This document shows, piece by piece, positions 14,975 through 23,759 of a stretch of 64,000 bases of DNA. The stretch is from Micromonospora rhizosphaerae. Its GTDB lineage: Bacteria; Actinomycetota; Actinomycetes; Mycobacteriales; Micromonosporaceae. The position numbers and the translations under genes are program-made. Position 1 is the first letter of the stretch; each line of letters begins with the position of its first letter. Under the pieces are notes generated by a model. It did not search any database. It was not told the origin of the DNA and saw only the letters and a list, made by a program, of their open reading frames with translations. The stretch is taken from assembly GCF_900091465.1 (NCBI RefSeq), contig NZ_FMHV01000002.1, positions 6,386,001 through 6,450,000 of the forward strand, written 5' to 3'.

Positions 14975-16396
14975 CTACAGCTCGAACGTGGCCAGGTGGA
15001 TCTGCCGGCGGGAGACGCCGGCCCGGCGCAGCACCCGGACCGCCTCCTCGACCAGGCCCGCGGGGCCGCAGAGGTAGACGTCGCGATGGGTCAGGTCGGG
15101 CACCAGCCGGCGCAGTCCCTCGGGGCTCATCACCTGGCGCGGGCCGGGGTCGTGCCGGGAGCCGATGACGTACCAGATCGACGTCCGCCGGGCCTGGGCC
15201 AGCCAGTCCAGCTCGGGGTGCATCAGCACGTCGGCCGGGGTGCGGGCACGGTAGATCAGCGCGGCACCGGGCGGCAGCTCCTCGAGCATCGCCCGCAGCG
15301 GGGCGATGCCGCTCCCCCCGGCGATCAGCAGGGCCCGTTGCCGGGTGCGGTGCGCCGCGGTGAACGTGCCCGACGGGCCCTCCGCCCAGACCCGGGTGCC
15401 GGGGTCGAGGTCCCGAAGCTCGGCCGTGTGCGAGCCGACCACCTTCACCGTCAGGCGCAGCCAGCGGCCGTTCCCAACGGCGGAGAGCGAGAACGGGTGG
15501 GACTGCCACCAGCAGCCGGGGTTGAGGAAGCGCCAGCGGAAGTACTGGCCGCCGAGCATGTCGATCTGGTTGAGCCGGCGACCGGTCAGGTAGATGGAGA
15601 TGGTGTCCGGGCTCTCCGCCACCACGTCGGCCACCCGCAGCCGGTGCCGCAGGTTGAAGCGCAGCGGGGCGACCACCCGACCCCAGATCAGCGCGGCGAG
15701 CACCAGCAGGTACGCGGCGATCCAGCCGGTACGGACGGGACCGGGCTCGAAGAGCTGCGCGCCGTTGCTGAACTGATGGCCGAAGCCGAGCAGCAGGGCC
15801 GCGTAGCTGGTCAGGTGCAGGTGATACCAGAGCTCGTAGGGCATGCGGGTGCGGATCGCCCGGACGGCGGTGAGGCCGACCGCCACCATGACGCCGGCGG
15901 CCACGAAGGCGGAGACCATGTCCTCGTAGTCGCGCAGCAGCACGCCGACCTCACCGAGGATCGACTTCTCCTCCAGGTCGGCGTAGGCGACCACGATCAG
16001 CGCGAGGTGGGCGAGCACCGCGACGAGCAGGGTGGCCCCGAGGTCGCGGTGCAGGCGGGAGAGACGCTCCCCGCCCACCCAGCGTTCCAGCGCGCCGAGC
16101 CGGCTCATCATCAGCACCTGGACCAGCAGCAGGTAGCCGGCGATCAGGCCGGTGATCCGGCCGGCCGCGGTGAGGGTCTCGGCGGTGCCGGTGAGCGAGC
16201 CGGCCGGGGTGTCCAGCCACCAGGGCAGCACGGCGGCCACCAGGCCGAGCCAGAACAGGACCGACAGGGCCCGCCGGCCGCCAGGCCCGCGGCGCGGCAC
16301 AGCCGGCGGCGCGGGTGTGGGGGCAGCCGAACGACCGCCGTACGGGGACGAGGTCGCAGTACGGCGGTTGGTGGCGTAAATGTCCTGATATTTCAC
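14975..16396 (-). CDS. Ferric-reductase-like transmembrane flavocytochrome
   Basis: A 473-residue protein. A Pro-rich N-terminus is followed by six hydrophobic segments (about 45-250) with His residues in the heme-binding positions (LHRDLGATLLVAVLAHLAL, YHLHLTSYAALL). The C-terminal half is a ferredoxin-NADP reductase module: WQSHPFSLS for FAD, LLIAGGSGIAPLRAML for NAD(P), VYLCGPAGLV at the end. It should pass electrons from NAD(P)H through FAD and heme to the flavinylated neighbour or an extracellular acceptor. ATG 16396 starts the operon. Confidence 0.9.
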   Translation of the reverse strand: MKYQDIYATNRRTATSSPYGGRSAAPTPAPPAVPRRGPGGRRALSVLFWLGLVAAVLPWWLDTPAGSLTGTAETLTAAGRITGLIAGYLLLVQVLMMSRLGALERWVGGERLSRLHRDLGATLLVAVLAHLALIVVAYADLEEKSILGEVGVLLRDYEDMVSAFVAAGVMVAVGLTAVRAIRTRMPYELWYHLHLTSYAALLLGFGHQFSNGAQLFEPGPVRTGWIAAYLLVLAALIWGRVVAPLRFNLRHRLRVADVVAESPDTISIYLTGRRLNQIDMLGGQYFRWRFLNPGCWWQSHPFSLSAVGNGRWLRLTVKVVGSHTAELRDLDPGTRVWAEGPSGTFTAAHRTRQRALLIAGGSGIAPLRAMLEELPPGAALIYRARTPADVLMHPELDWLAQARRTSIWYVIGSRHDPGPRQVMSPEGLRRLVPDLTHRDVYLCGPAGLVEEAVRVLRRAGVSRRQIHLATFEL

Positions 16397-16821
16397 TCGT
16401 GCAATTTCATGAGGGTGTGTGCCTGCCGGGGAAACATCTTGTCAAACTCCGTGGGTCGTAAGTCCGAAACGCCCCTGCGCCACGGACCCGTCGACGTCGA
16501 ACATGTTGTGTACCCGGGTACGTCTTCGCTGTCCAGATCGTTCAAGCCGGGCCAGCGGCGGAGCAACGACCAGCGAGCGTAGACACCGCCCCCGACGTAC
16601 CCTTTCGGCCGCCGTGGCGCTGGTGCCGTGCACCGGAACAGGAAAACCTAAGGCGTGGATAAGCCGGACCTGAGGTCGTCCGACCGGAAGATCCCCAGCC
16701 TCTTCGCCGCCGCCGCGCATGTCCGCACCAGGGCCAAAGTCAGCGGCGGCACGAGCGCGTGACCGGCCTCCGTTGCGGGTATGCCGACGGACCGCTGAAG
16801 CCGTGAGGGGAAGGCACCGCC
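16397..16821. other. Divergent promoter region
   Basis: A 425-bp gap between the ferric-reductase operon (minus) and the DUF3040 gene (plus). AT content rises near 16375-16450. No frame has convincing codon bias and no clear operator palindrome was found. Confidence 0.5.
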
Positions 16822-17079
16822 ATGCTCAGCAAAGAGGATCAGCGCAGGTTTGAGCAGATCACCCGTCAGCTGAGGGAGAGCGACCCGCAGTTCTTCGCCC
16901 GGCTCGACCAACGGGCCCGGGCGCGCCGTGGCCGGTACCTGATGCTGTTGACGATCGTGCTGTGGGCCTCACTGCCGGCGATGACCGTGCTGGCCGGACG
17001 GCTGGCCGGCGCGATCTGCGCCGTGGTGCTGCTGGCCAACGCCGGACTCATGTGGCGGTTCCGGCGCCGATGGCTATGA
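16822..17079 (+). CDS. DUF3040 small membrane protein
   Basis: An 85-residue protein: an amphipathic N-terminus (MLSKEDQRRFEQITRQLRES, with DPQFFARL) then two transmembrane helices. This is the compact form of DUF3040, an actinobacterial family of unknown function often expressed around sporulation or septation. A GAGGGGAAGG ribosome site precedes the ATG. Its stop at 17077-17079 overlaps the convergent stop of the SWIM gene (17074-17076), so the two genes share their last bases. Confidence 0.88.
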   Translation: MLSKEDQRRFEQITRQLRESDPQFFARLDQRARARRGRYLMLLTIVLWASLPAMTVLAGRLAGAICAVVLLANAGLMWRFRRRWL

Positions 17080-18189
17080 CTCCGCCGGCCGCGACCGCTC
17101 GCGTCGCGGTGACTCCGCCGGCCGCGACCGCTCGCGTCGCGGTGACTCCGCCGAACGCGACCGCTCGCGTCGCGGTGAGTCCCCCGAACGCGACGGCTCG
17201 CGTTGCGGTGAGTCGGCCGGCGGTCGCGGGCGGCCGAACTCCCGGTACGCCCGGCGCAGCCGTTCGGTCAGGCCGGGACCGCCGATGGCCGGCCCCGGCG
17301 GGCCGAGCTGACGCAGCAGCAGCTCCGGTCCGATCGCCAGGGTGGGCGGCCGGTCGGGCAGCGGCACCGGCGACACCCAGAACCGGTCCACCGCCTCGGC
17401 CAACGGAACCGCGGGCAGGGTGCCGAGCACCCGCGCCGCACCAGCGGGGGCCGAAAGCTCCACCGTGGACGCGGCGCCCGCCGGCCCGGGCGGGGTGATC
17501 GAGTGCGGAGTCCGCCCGTCGGCACGCTCTCCGCCCCGGTCGACCGGCGCTCCCGTCCCGCCGGACGGGGTCGCGGCGGCCCGCAGGGTGCGCAGTCGGT
17601 CGAGCAGCTCGGCCCGGCTGCGGCCACGCCAGTGCAGGAGCTGGAACGGGTCGGCGTCGAACGCCTCGGCGAGCAGGTAGAAGGTGGCGGCCAGGTGCTT
17701 GCACGGGACCGCGAAGTCCGGGCAGCCGCACCGCTGGGTCAGCTCGTCCACATCGGCCGGGAAGAGCGGCGCGCCCGTCCCGGCGAAGAGCTCCTCCAGC
17801 TCGGCCGGGAGGTCGCCGGCGAGCAGCCGGGCGCTGAAGAAGGCCTGCGCGGCCAGGTCCGCCTCGATCCGCCCCCACAGCTCGGCCGGGAACGCGGCCA
17901 GCTCGATCCGCACCGGGTACGGGTCGGGCCGGGAGCCCTGCACTGCGGCGGTGACCACCCCGGGGGCGATGTCCAGGTGGAGCACCTGGCCCCGGCGCGC
18001 GTACGCGCGTCCCCGGGTGAGCCGGGTGCCCAGGGCAAAGGACTCCAGCACCTCCAGGAAGCGCCGGGACCACCAGGACTGTCCGATCGCGCCCCGGGTA
18101 CTGCGCGCCCGCAGCCCGCCCTCCACCCGGCGCGGCGGCCCGAAGTCGGAGAACCGGCCACCGCCCGGGCTATCGTCGGTGCTGCTCAT
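17074..18189 (-). CDS. SWIM zinc-finger protein with Arg/Ser-rich tail
   Basis: A 371-residue protein with the SWIM motif CGCPDFAVPCKHLAATFYLL near residues 148-167, predicted to bind zinc and DNA or protein. An N-terminal domain (SWWSRRFLEVLESFALG) is typical of SWIM partners of SNF2 helicases. ATG 18189 overlaps the helicase stop by 4 bp, so the pair is coupled. The last 50 residues consist of 11-residue repeats SPRRERSRPAE and variants, encoded by a 33-bp tandem repeat, giving a highly charged, disordered tail. The tail probably varies between strains. Confidence 0.9.
   Translation of the reverse strand: MSSTDDSPGGGRFSDFGPPRRVEGGLRARSTRGAIGQSWWSRRFLEVLESFALGTRLTRGRAYARRGQVLHLDIAPGVVTAAVQGSRPDPYPVRIELAAFPAELWGRIEADLAAQAFFSARLLAGDLPAELEELFAGTGAPLFPADVDELTQRCGCPDFAVPCKHLAATFYLLAEAFDADPFQLLHWRGRSRAELLDRLRTLRAAATPSGGTGAPVDRGGERADGRTPHSITPPGPAGAASTVELSAPAGAARVLGTLPAVPLAEAVDRFWVSPVPLPDRPPTLAIGPELLLRQLGPPGPAIGGPGLTERLRRAYREFGRPRPPADSPQREPSRSGDSPRRERSRSAESPRRERSRPAESPRRERSRPAES
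17077..17220. repeat. 33-bp tandem repeat, four and a third units
   Basis: Units at 17077-17109, 17110-17142, 17143-17175 and 17176-17208 and a partial fifth to 17220. Units 1 and 2 are identical; later ones differ by a few bases. All lie in frame in the 3' end of the SWIM gene; unit 1 starts at the stop codon of the DUF3040 gene. Confidence 0.92.
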
Positions 18190-21100
18190 TCCACCACCGC
18201 CCCCGCCTCCAGGGCGAACAGCTCGCGCAACGCGTCGGTGGAGAGCTCGGTCACCCACTGCTCGCCGCTGCCCACCACCCGCTGCGCGAGGCTCCGCTTC
18301 TCGGCGATCATCGCGGCCACCTTCTCCTCGACCGTGCCGGCGCAGACGAACTTGCGTACCTGCACGCGGCGGTGCTGGCCGATCCGGAACGCCCGGTCCG
18401 TGGCCTGGTCCTCGACCGCCGGGTTCCACCACCGGTCCACATGCACCACGTGGTTCGCCGCGGTCAGGGTGAGCCCGGTGCCACCGGCCTTGAGCGAGAG
18501 GACGAAGAGCGGCGGGCCGTCCGGGGACTGGAACCGGGTCACCATGGCGTCCCGGTCGGCCTTGCCGACCCCGCCGTGCAGGAAGAGCACCTCCCGGCCG
18601 AACCGGGCCGACAGGTGCCCGCGCAGCATGCCGCCGAACTCGGCGTACTGGGTGAAGAGCAGGGCCTTCTCCCCCGCGGCCAGCACCTCGTCGACGATCT
18701 CCTCCAGCCGCTCCAGCTTCCCGGAGCGGCCGGGCAGGGCCGAGCCGTCCCGCAGCAGGTGCGCCGGGTGGTTGCAGACCTGCTTGAGCCGGGTCATGGT
18801 GGCCAGCACGAGGCCCCGGCGCTCCATCCCGTCGCTGGACTCGATCTTCGCCATCATGTCGTCGACCACCGCCCGGTAGAGCGCGGCCTGCTCGGCGGTG
18901 AGGTTGCAGAGCACCTCCATCTCCAGCTTCTCGGGCAGGTCCGAGATGATCGACGCGTCGGTCTTGAGCCGGCGCAGCACGAACGGGCCGGTGATCCGGC
19001 GCAGCCGCCCGGCCACCTCGGCGTCGCCGTGCCGCTCGATCGGCTCGGCGAACTTCTTCCGGAACGTCGGTGCCGGGCCGAGCAGCCCCGGGTTGGCGAA
19101 CTGCATGATCGACCAGAGGTCGGCGAGCCGGTTCTCCACCGGCGTACCGGTGATCGCGACCCGGTGCCGCGCGGGCAGCGACCGGACCGCCTCGGCCTGC
19201 CGGGTGGAGGCGTTCTTGATCGCCTGCGCCTCATCCACCACCACCCGGTGCCAGTCGATCCCGGCCAGCGCGACCGCGTCCCGGGCGGCCACCGAGTAGG
19301 TGGTGAGGACCAGGTCCGCGGCGTGCGCGGCCGCGACGAACCCCTCCCCCCGCACCCGCTCGGCCCCGTGATGCACGTGTACGCGCAACCCGGGCGTGAA
19401 CCGCGCGGCCTCCCGCTGCCAGTTGCCGACCAGCGACATCGGACAGACCAGCAGGGTCGGCCCGGCCTCCGGCGGGTCGCCGGCCAGCAGGGCGAGCAGC
19501 TGCACCGTCTTGCCCAGCCCCATGTCGTCGGCGAGGATCCCGCCCAGCCCGAGCGACTGGAGGAAGGCCAGCCAGGCCAGTCCCCGCCGCTGGTACGGCC
19601 GCAGCCGGCCGTGGAACCCCGGCGGCGGGTCGGCCGGCGTGAGCCGCCGTTCCGCCTGTCCGGCGAGCAGCTCGCCGAGCGCCCCGTCGGCCGTCACCTC
19701 CAGCACCGGCAGCTCGTCCGGCCGGTCGGCCTCGGCCAGGCCCAACCGGAGCAGGTCGGCCACGGTCAGCTCGCCGGCCGAGCGGAGCAGCCGCAGGCCG
19801 GCGGCGAGCCGCGTCGGGTCCAGCTCGACCCAGCGTCCGCGCAGCCGGACCAGCGGGGACTTCAGCTCCGCCAGGGAGGCCAGCTCCTCGGCCGTCAGCG
19901 GCTGGTCGCCGAGGGCGACCTCCCACCGGTAGTCGACCAGGGCGTCCAGCCCCAGCCCACCGGAGGCGGCGGCGACGGCGCCCGGGGCGGTCCGGCTACG
20001 CGCCCGCAGCCGGGCACCCAGCCGCGACGACGGCCGCCGCCACCAGGACGGCAGCAGCACCCCGAAGCCGGCCGCGTGCAGCACCGGCGCGCCCTCCCGC
20101 AGGAACCGGTGCGCCCCCTCCGCGTCCAGCTCCATCCCCTCCGGCGTGGCGGCCCGCAGCGCGCCGTCCAGCTCCGGCCAGAGCCGGCTGGCCCGGCCCA
20201 GCTCGGCGAGCAGGGTCTCCTGCGGGGTGTCGAGGCGGTCGGCGAGCGCGGGCACCGCCTCCGGCTCGCGCCACACCTGCCCGGCGTCGACCAGCAGCCC
20301 CGGCTCGTCGGCCGGTTGCAGCCCGAACTCGACCCGCCAGGAGCCCCCCTCGACCAGCTCGGCGACCGGGTCGACGGCCGGCTCGACGAGGCGGAAGCTG
20401 CCCCGTACCGCGCCGCCGGCGGCGTCGCGCTGCCAGGCGTCCAGCTCGGCCCGGAGGGTGTCCAGCGCGGCCGGGTCGGCGCTGAACTCGCGCCGCTGGC
20501 CGGTCAGCGCGGCCAGCCAGGCCGGCACCGGCCCGCCGGGGCGCATGCCCCGGGACAGCGCGGTCTCCGCGAGGGCGGCCCGGGCGGCGGCGTCGGTCAG
20601 CGTGTCCAGGGCGTCGGCGACCAGCTCACCTGGGCCGGCCTCGCCGTCCGGCGCGGATGCGGCGCGGGCGGCCGGGGGCAGGGCGAGGGCCAGCGACCGC
20701 GCCCAGGCGGCGTCAGTCCCGGTGAGCAGCGGCCGCCAGACGGCCCGGGCAGCGGAAGGGAGGGGCCCCTGGTTGACGCCTGCGGTTGTCCAGGGGGCCC
20801 CTCCTATCAGCTGGTGGTGGTCGGCCGGCGGGACGGGTCGCGGTTCGGCCAGCCCGGGCAGGACCCGGCCGCGGGCGACCAGGTCGGCGGCGAAGTCGGC
20901 CAGTTCGGCGAGGTGTCGCAGGGTCGCCCCGGGCACGGCAGCGCCGTCGCCGAGGTCGCGCAGCAGGGCGAACGCGTCGTCCGGGGCGTACCCGAGGGCG
21001 GGGACCCGCCAGCCCGCGAGGGTGACCGGACCACGGACCGGCTCCGCCTCGGCGGTCCGGACCAGCTCCGGTGAGTCGACCGGCGAGCCGGCCCGGGTGG

Positions 21101-21302
21101 GGAGGGTGAGCAGGACGGACCCGGCCTCCGCCGGGACGTCGCCGAGCGCGCCGGCCAGCGTGGCGTGGTCGGCGGCGAACGGATGCGGCCGCTCCTTCGG
21201 GGCCCGGCCGGGCCGGCGCGGTGCCCTCGCCGGCAGCGTCGTCTCCTCGGCCCAGACGGCGAGCCCGACGCCGGACAGCCACACCCCGTGGATGACCAGC
21301 AC
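18186..21302 (-). CDS. SNF2/RapA-type DEAD/H helicase
   Basis: A 1038-residue Swi2/Snf2 ATPase. The N-terminal 500 residues are an actinobacterial SNF2-associated region. The motor has motif I DDMGLGKTVQLLALLAG, motif Ia LLVCPMSL, motif II DEAQ (VVVDEAQAIKN), motif III AITGTPVENRL, and the C-terminal lobe motifs FLHGGVGKADR, LSLKAGGTGLTLTAANHV and DRAFRIGQHR. It probably remodels protein-DNA complexes with its SWIM partner, encoded in the next gene. GTG or ATG at 21302 begins MLVIHGVWL. A palindromic repeat is embedded in frame at residues about 167-182. Confidence 0.95.
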   Translation of the reverse strand: MLVIHGVWLSGVGLAVWAEETTLPARAPRRPGRAPKERPHPFAADHATLAGALGDVPAEAGSVLLTLPTRAGSPVDSPELVRTAEAEPVRGPVTLAGWRVPALGYAPDDAFALLRDLGDGAAVPGATLRHLAELADFAADLVARGRVLPGLAEPRPVPPADHHQLIGGAPWTTAGVNQGPLPSAARAVWRPLLTGTDAAWARSLALALPPAARAASAPDGEAGPGELVADALDTLTDAAARAALAETALSRGMRPGGPVPAWLAALTGQRREFSADPAALDTLRAELDAWQRDAAGGAVRGSFRLVEPAVDPVAELVEGGSWRVEFGLQPADEPGLLVDAGQVWREPEAVPALADRLDTPQETLLAELGRASRLWPELDGALRAATPEGMELDAEGAHRFLREGAPVLHAAGFGVLLPSWWRRPSSRLGARLRARSRTAPGAVAAASGGLGLDALVDYRWEVALGDQPLTAEELASLAELKSPLVRLRGRWVELDPTRLAAGLRLLRSAGELTVADLLRLGLAEADRPDELPVLEVTADGALGELLAGQAERRLTPADPPPGFHGRLRPYQRRGLAWLAFLQSLGLGGILADDMGLGKTVQLLALLAGDPPEAGPTLLVCPMSLVGNWQREAARFTPGLRVHVHHGAERVRGEGFVAAAHAADLVLTTYSVAARDAVALAGIDWHRVVVDEAQAIKNASTRQAEAVRSLPARHRVAITGTPVENRLADLWSIMQFANPGLLGPAPTFRKKFAEPIERHGDAEVAGRLRRITGPFVLRRLKTDASIISDLPEKLEMEVLCNLTAEQAALYRAVVDDMMAKIESSDGMERRGLVLATMTRLKQVCNHPAHLLRDGSALPGRSGKLERLEEIVDEVLAAGEKALLFTQYAEFGGMLRGHLSARFGREVLFLHGGVGKADRDAMVTRFQSPDGPPLFVLSLKAGGTGLTLTAANHVVHVDRWWNPAVEDQATDRAFRIGQHRRVQVRKFVCAGTVEEKVAAMIAEKRSLAQRVVGSGEQWVTELSTDALRELFALEAGAVVE
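20761..20803. repeat. GGGGCCCC palindrome inside SNF2 coding sequence
   Basis: Left arm AGGGGCCCCTGG and right arm CCAGGGGGCCCCT (one bulged base) surround a 17-nt centre. The right flank GTTGTCCAGGGGGCCCCTCC matches the 5456-5497 element closely. It is read in frame as about 16 codons (GGAPWTTAGVNQGPLP). Confidence 0.78.
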
Positions 21303-21365
21303 GCACTCCCCCTCATTGACGCCCCGAGCAAGGATAGGCGGCCGGGCTGGGCTACGGTCTGCGCC

Positions 21366-22238
21366 GTGTTCGATCTGCTCGTGATCGGCGGACTCGGGGT
21401 CGACCTGCGCGTCCAGGTGCCCGAACTACCGCTGCCGGCCGCCGATTCGCTCACCGTGTCCCCGATCGAGCTGCGGATCGGCAACACCGGCGCGGGGGTG
21501 GCGCTGGCCGCGCAGGCGCTGGGCCTGCGGGTGGCGGTGGTGGACGTGCTGGGCGCCGACCCGGCCGGGGACGTGGTCCGGGCGGCCCTGGCCCGCACCT
21601 CGGTGCACGCCGTGCTCGCCGAGGACCCGGCCGGCACCCGGCGGTCGGTGAACCTGGTCGACCCGAGCGGGCGACGGATGTCCCTCTACGACCCGCGGCC
21701 TCGGCAGGGCCCGGCGCCGTTCGCCCCGGCCGAGCTGGCCGCCCTGGTCCGGGACGCCGCGCACGTGCACCTGTCGATCATGGACTGGACGCTGGACCTG
21801 CTGCCGACGCTGCGCGCCGGACTGGCCGACGGCGCCGCGCTCTCCACCGACCTGCACGACTGGGACGGGGACAACCCCTACCACCGCCCCTTCGCCGAGC
21901 TGGCCGACCTGGTCTTCGTCAGCGGGGTACGGCTCGGCGACCGGGCGGCGTCGCTCGCCGCCGCGCTGGCGCCCCGGACGGTGGTGGTGACCGGCGGGGA
22001 GGCGGGCGCGACGCTGCACACCCCGGACGATCCGCCGGTGCGGGTGCCCGCCGCGGCCCCGCCCGGCGCGGTGGTCGACACCAACGGCGCCGGCGACGCC
22101 TTCGTCGCGGGCCTGGTCGCCGCCCGGCTGCGCGGCGCCACGCTGACCGACGCAGCCAGGTACGCCGCCCGGGTCGCCGCGGCGGCCTGCGCCCACGACG
22201 GGATGGAGTATCCGCCCGGTCTCCTGCCCCGCCACTGA
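21366..22238 (+). CDS. PfkB-family sugar or nucleoside kinase
   Basis: A 290-residue ribokinase-like enzyme. The N-terminal VIGGLGVDLRVQVPEL and RIGNTGAGVALA contain the substrate-binding Asp and the first PfkB signature; the C-terminal VDTNGAGDAFVAGL has the catalytic Asp244 in the anion-hole motif GAGD. Substrate (ribose, fructose-6-P, adenosine or other) cannot be told. The GTG at 21366 gives VFDLLVIGG; in-frame upstream sequence belongs to the helicase promoter side. Divergent from SNF2, so the 63-bp gap holds both promoters. Confidence 0.92.
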   Translation: MFDLLVIGGLGVDLRVQVPELPLPAADSLTVSPIELRIGNTGAGVALAAQALGLRVAVVDVLGADPAGDVVRAALARTSVHAVLAEDPAGTRRSVNLVDPSGRRMSLYDPRPRQGPAPFAPAELAALVRDAAHVHLSIMDWTLDLLPTLRAGLADGAALSTDLHDWDGDNPYHRPFAELADLVFVSGVRLGDRAASLAAALAPRTVVVTGGEAGATLHTPDDPPVRVPAAAPPGAVVDTNGAGDAFVAGLVAARLRGATLTDAARYAARVAAAACAHDGMEYPPGLLPRH

Positions 22239-22308
22239 GCTTGGCAACTGCGCGGCCGCTGCCCCGCTATCCGCTGCGCCGCAGCGCCCTCCGGGGCAGG
22301 ATGGGCGC

Positions 22309-22515
22309 ATGGCATCCACGTTGCAGATCCCCCTGGTGGGCGGCGACGCCGACGGCGAGACCGTGACCGTCGAGCTGGACAGCCACGGCCGCCCGCCGCT
22401 GACCCACCATCACCTCGGCCGGCGCGGGCTGGCCGAGGCGCAGATCTACGAGCTGGAGTCCCGGGACCACGAGGGCCGGGCGTGGATCTACACCTGGCGC
22501 GGCCCGGCGGTCTGA
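22309..22515 (+). CDS. Conserved small hypothetical protein
   Basis: A 68-residue acidic/aromatic protein with strong G/C third-position bias in this frame. No family recognised. The IYELESRDHEGRAWIYTWRG end suggests a small beta-sheet domain. It lies 70 bp after the PfkB gene, possibly in the same transcript, and converges on the pyruvyl transferase-like gene (stop 22525, 9 bp away). Confidence 0.7.
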   Translation: MASTLQIPLVGGDADGETVTVELDSHGRPPLTHHHLGRRGLAEAQIYELESRDHEGRAWIYTWRGPAV

Positions 22516-22524
22516 CCGCAGGGC

Positions 22525-23673
22525 TCAGGCCGCCTTCGCCTGGGTCAGGCTCCGCGACCGGATGCTCTCCAGCACCCCTCGAGTGACCTGGGAGGTGCCG
22601 CGGGCCTGCTCGCACACCTCGGCCACCCGCTGGGCGGTGGCATCCGCCCGGGCCTCCCAGTCGTCCCACAGCTGGTCCACCTCGGCCAGCAGCGGTCCCT
22701 CCACCTCCCGTTCCACGCCGCGCAGCGCCGGCACGCCGAGCCGCTGGGCCAGGTCGAAGACCTTCCCGGCGTACGGCAGGGGCAGGAAGGGAATGCCCAC
22801 CATGGCGGCGAAGATCAGGAAGTGCAGCCGCATGCCGACCGCGAGATCGAGGTGTCGCATCATGCCGAGGATCTGGCGGGGCGAATAGTCGCCGTGCAGG
22901 ATCCGGCCCCGATGAGACGCGGTCATGTGCGACATCACGCCGTGCGAGTGCCGGATGTCGTCGCGTTCCATCGGGACGAAGAGCACGTACGCGTCGATCC
23001 GGTGCACCAGGAAGTCCCCGATCTGGGCGAGCAGTCGGTGGTAGCCGTCGACGTCGAGGCGTTCCGCGGCCCGGCCGGGCTCGCGGACGCTCAGCCCGAC
23101 CAGCCGCTTGCCCACCGGCACGCCCTCCTCACGCAACCAGCTCGCCGGGAAGTCCTCCGGCTCCAGCAGGAACGCCGGATCGGCGGTGACGGTGACCGGG
23201 TTCAGCAGGCCGGCCTCCTCGAGGACCATCTGGGACTCCTGGTCCCGCACGGTCACCTCGGTGGCGCGGGCCAGGGTCTCCCGGACCATGCCGGTGTCCA
23301 CCCCGTCGCTGAGCGGCCCGACCCCCACCGCGTACGTGAGCAACGGCAGGCCGCGCTCCTGGGCGACCCGGACCACCCGCAGGTAGCGCCGGGCCTCCCG
23401 GTCGTAGAGGATGCCGCCGCCGCCCAGGATCAGCAGGTCCAGCTCGCCCAGGATCATCGACGAGTCAGCCCGACTGACGCCCTCCCAGGGCACCGCCTCC
23501 ACGTCGGGGTGGGCCAGCGCGGTGTGCGCGGGATTGCGCGAGAAGACGATGATCCGGGCGTTCGGCTCGAGGTGTCGCAGGTCGGACAGGAGGCCGGTGA
23601 GGATGGCCTCATCGCCGAGGTTGCGACCCCCGTACGAGCCGAGCACACCGAGCGTCAGTGCGGCGTCCGTCAT
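22525..23673 (-). CDS. Polysaccharide pyruvyl transferase (CsaB-like)
   Basis: A 382-residue protein of the PS_pyruv_trans family, GT-B-like fold. N-terminal LGSYGGRNLGDEAIL is the family signature, followed by ELDLLILGGGGILYD and the C-terminal AVGMRLHFLIFAA and GIPFLPLPYAGKV segments. Homologues add pyruvate ketals to cell-surface polysaccharides using phosphoenolpyruvate, or are involved in spore/exopolysaccharide formation. ATG 23673 has GGGGAGGAG seven bases upstream, better than the longer frame to 23757. No other cell-wall gene is adjacent, so the acceptor is unknown. Confidence 0.87.
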   Translation of the reverse strand: MTDAALTLGVLGSYGGRNLGDEAILTGLLSDLRHLEPNARIIVFSRNPAHTALAHPDVEAVPWEGVSRADSSMILGELDLLILGGGGILYDREARRYLRVVRVAQERGLPLLTYAVGVGPLSDGVDTGMVRETLARATEVTVRDQESQMVLEEAGLLNPVTVTADPAFLLEPEDFPASWLREEGVPVGKRLVGLSVREPGRAAERLDVDGYHRLLAQIGDFLVHRIDAYVLFVPMERDDIRHSHGVMSHMTASHRGRILHGDYSPRQILGMMRHLDLAVGMRLHFLIFAAMVGIPFLPLPYAGKVFDLAQRLGVPALRGVEREVEGPLLAEVDQLWDDWEARADATAQRVAEVCEQARGTSQVTRGVLESIRSRSLTQAKAA

Positions 23674-23759
23674 CCGTCGCTCCTCCCCAGGGGCGTCGAC
23701 GGGCGGATTCCCGCTGCGCCGCTCGGCATACGTGGACGGGTTACCCCCCGGGCGCACCG

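Noticed and set aside
14216..16582. Long plus-strand open frame opposite the apbE/ferric-reductase operon
   Set aside because: It is antisense to three recognisable genes, has composition typical of a shadow frame (Gly/Arg/Pro/Asp-rich) and no recognisable domain.
16442..16720. Minus-strand frame in the gap before DUF3040
   Set aside because: Weak third-position bias, no ribosome site and no recognisable motif.
17077..17220. CRISPR-like repeat array
   Set aside because: The 33-bp units are directly tandem with no spacers, and they encode protein.
18372..21074. 900-codon plus-strand frame opposite the SNF2 gene
   Set aside because: GC-rich antisense shadow; the minus strand has all helicase motifs.
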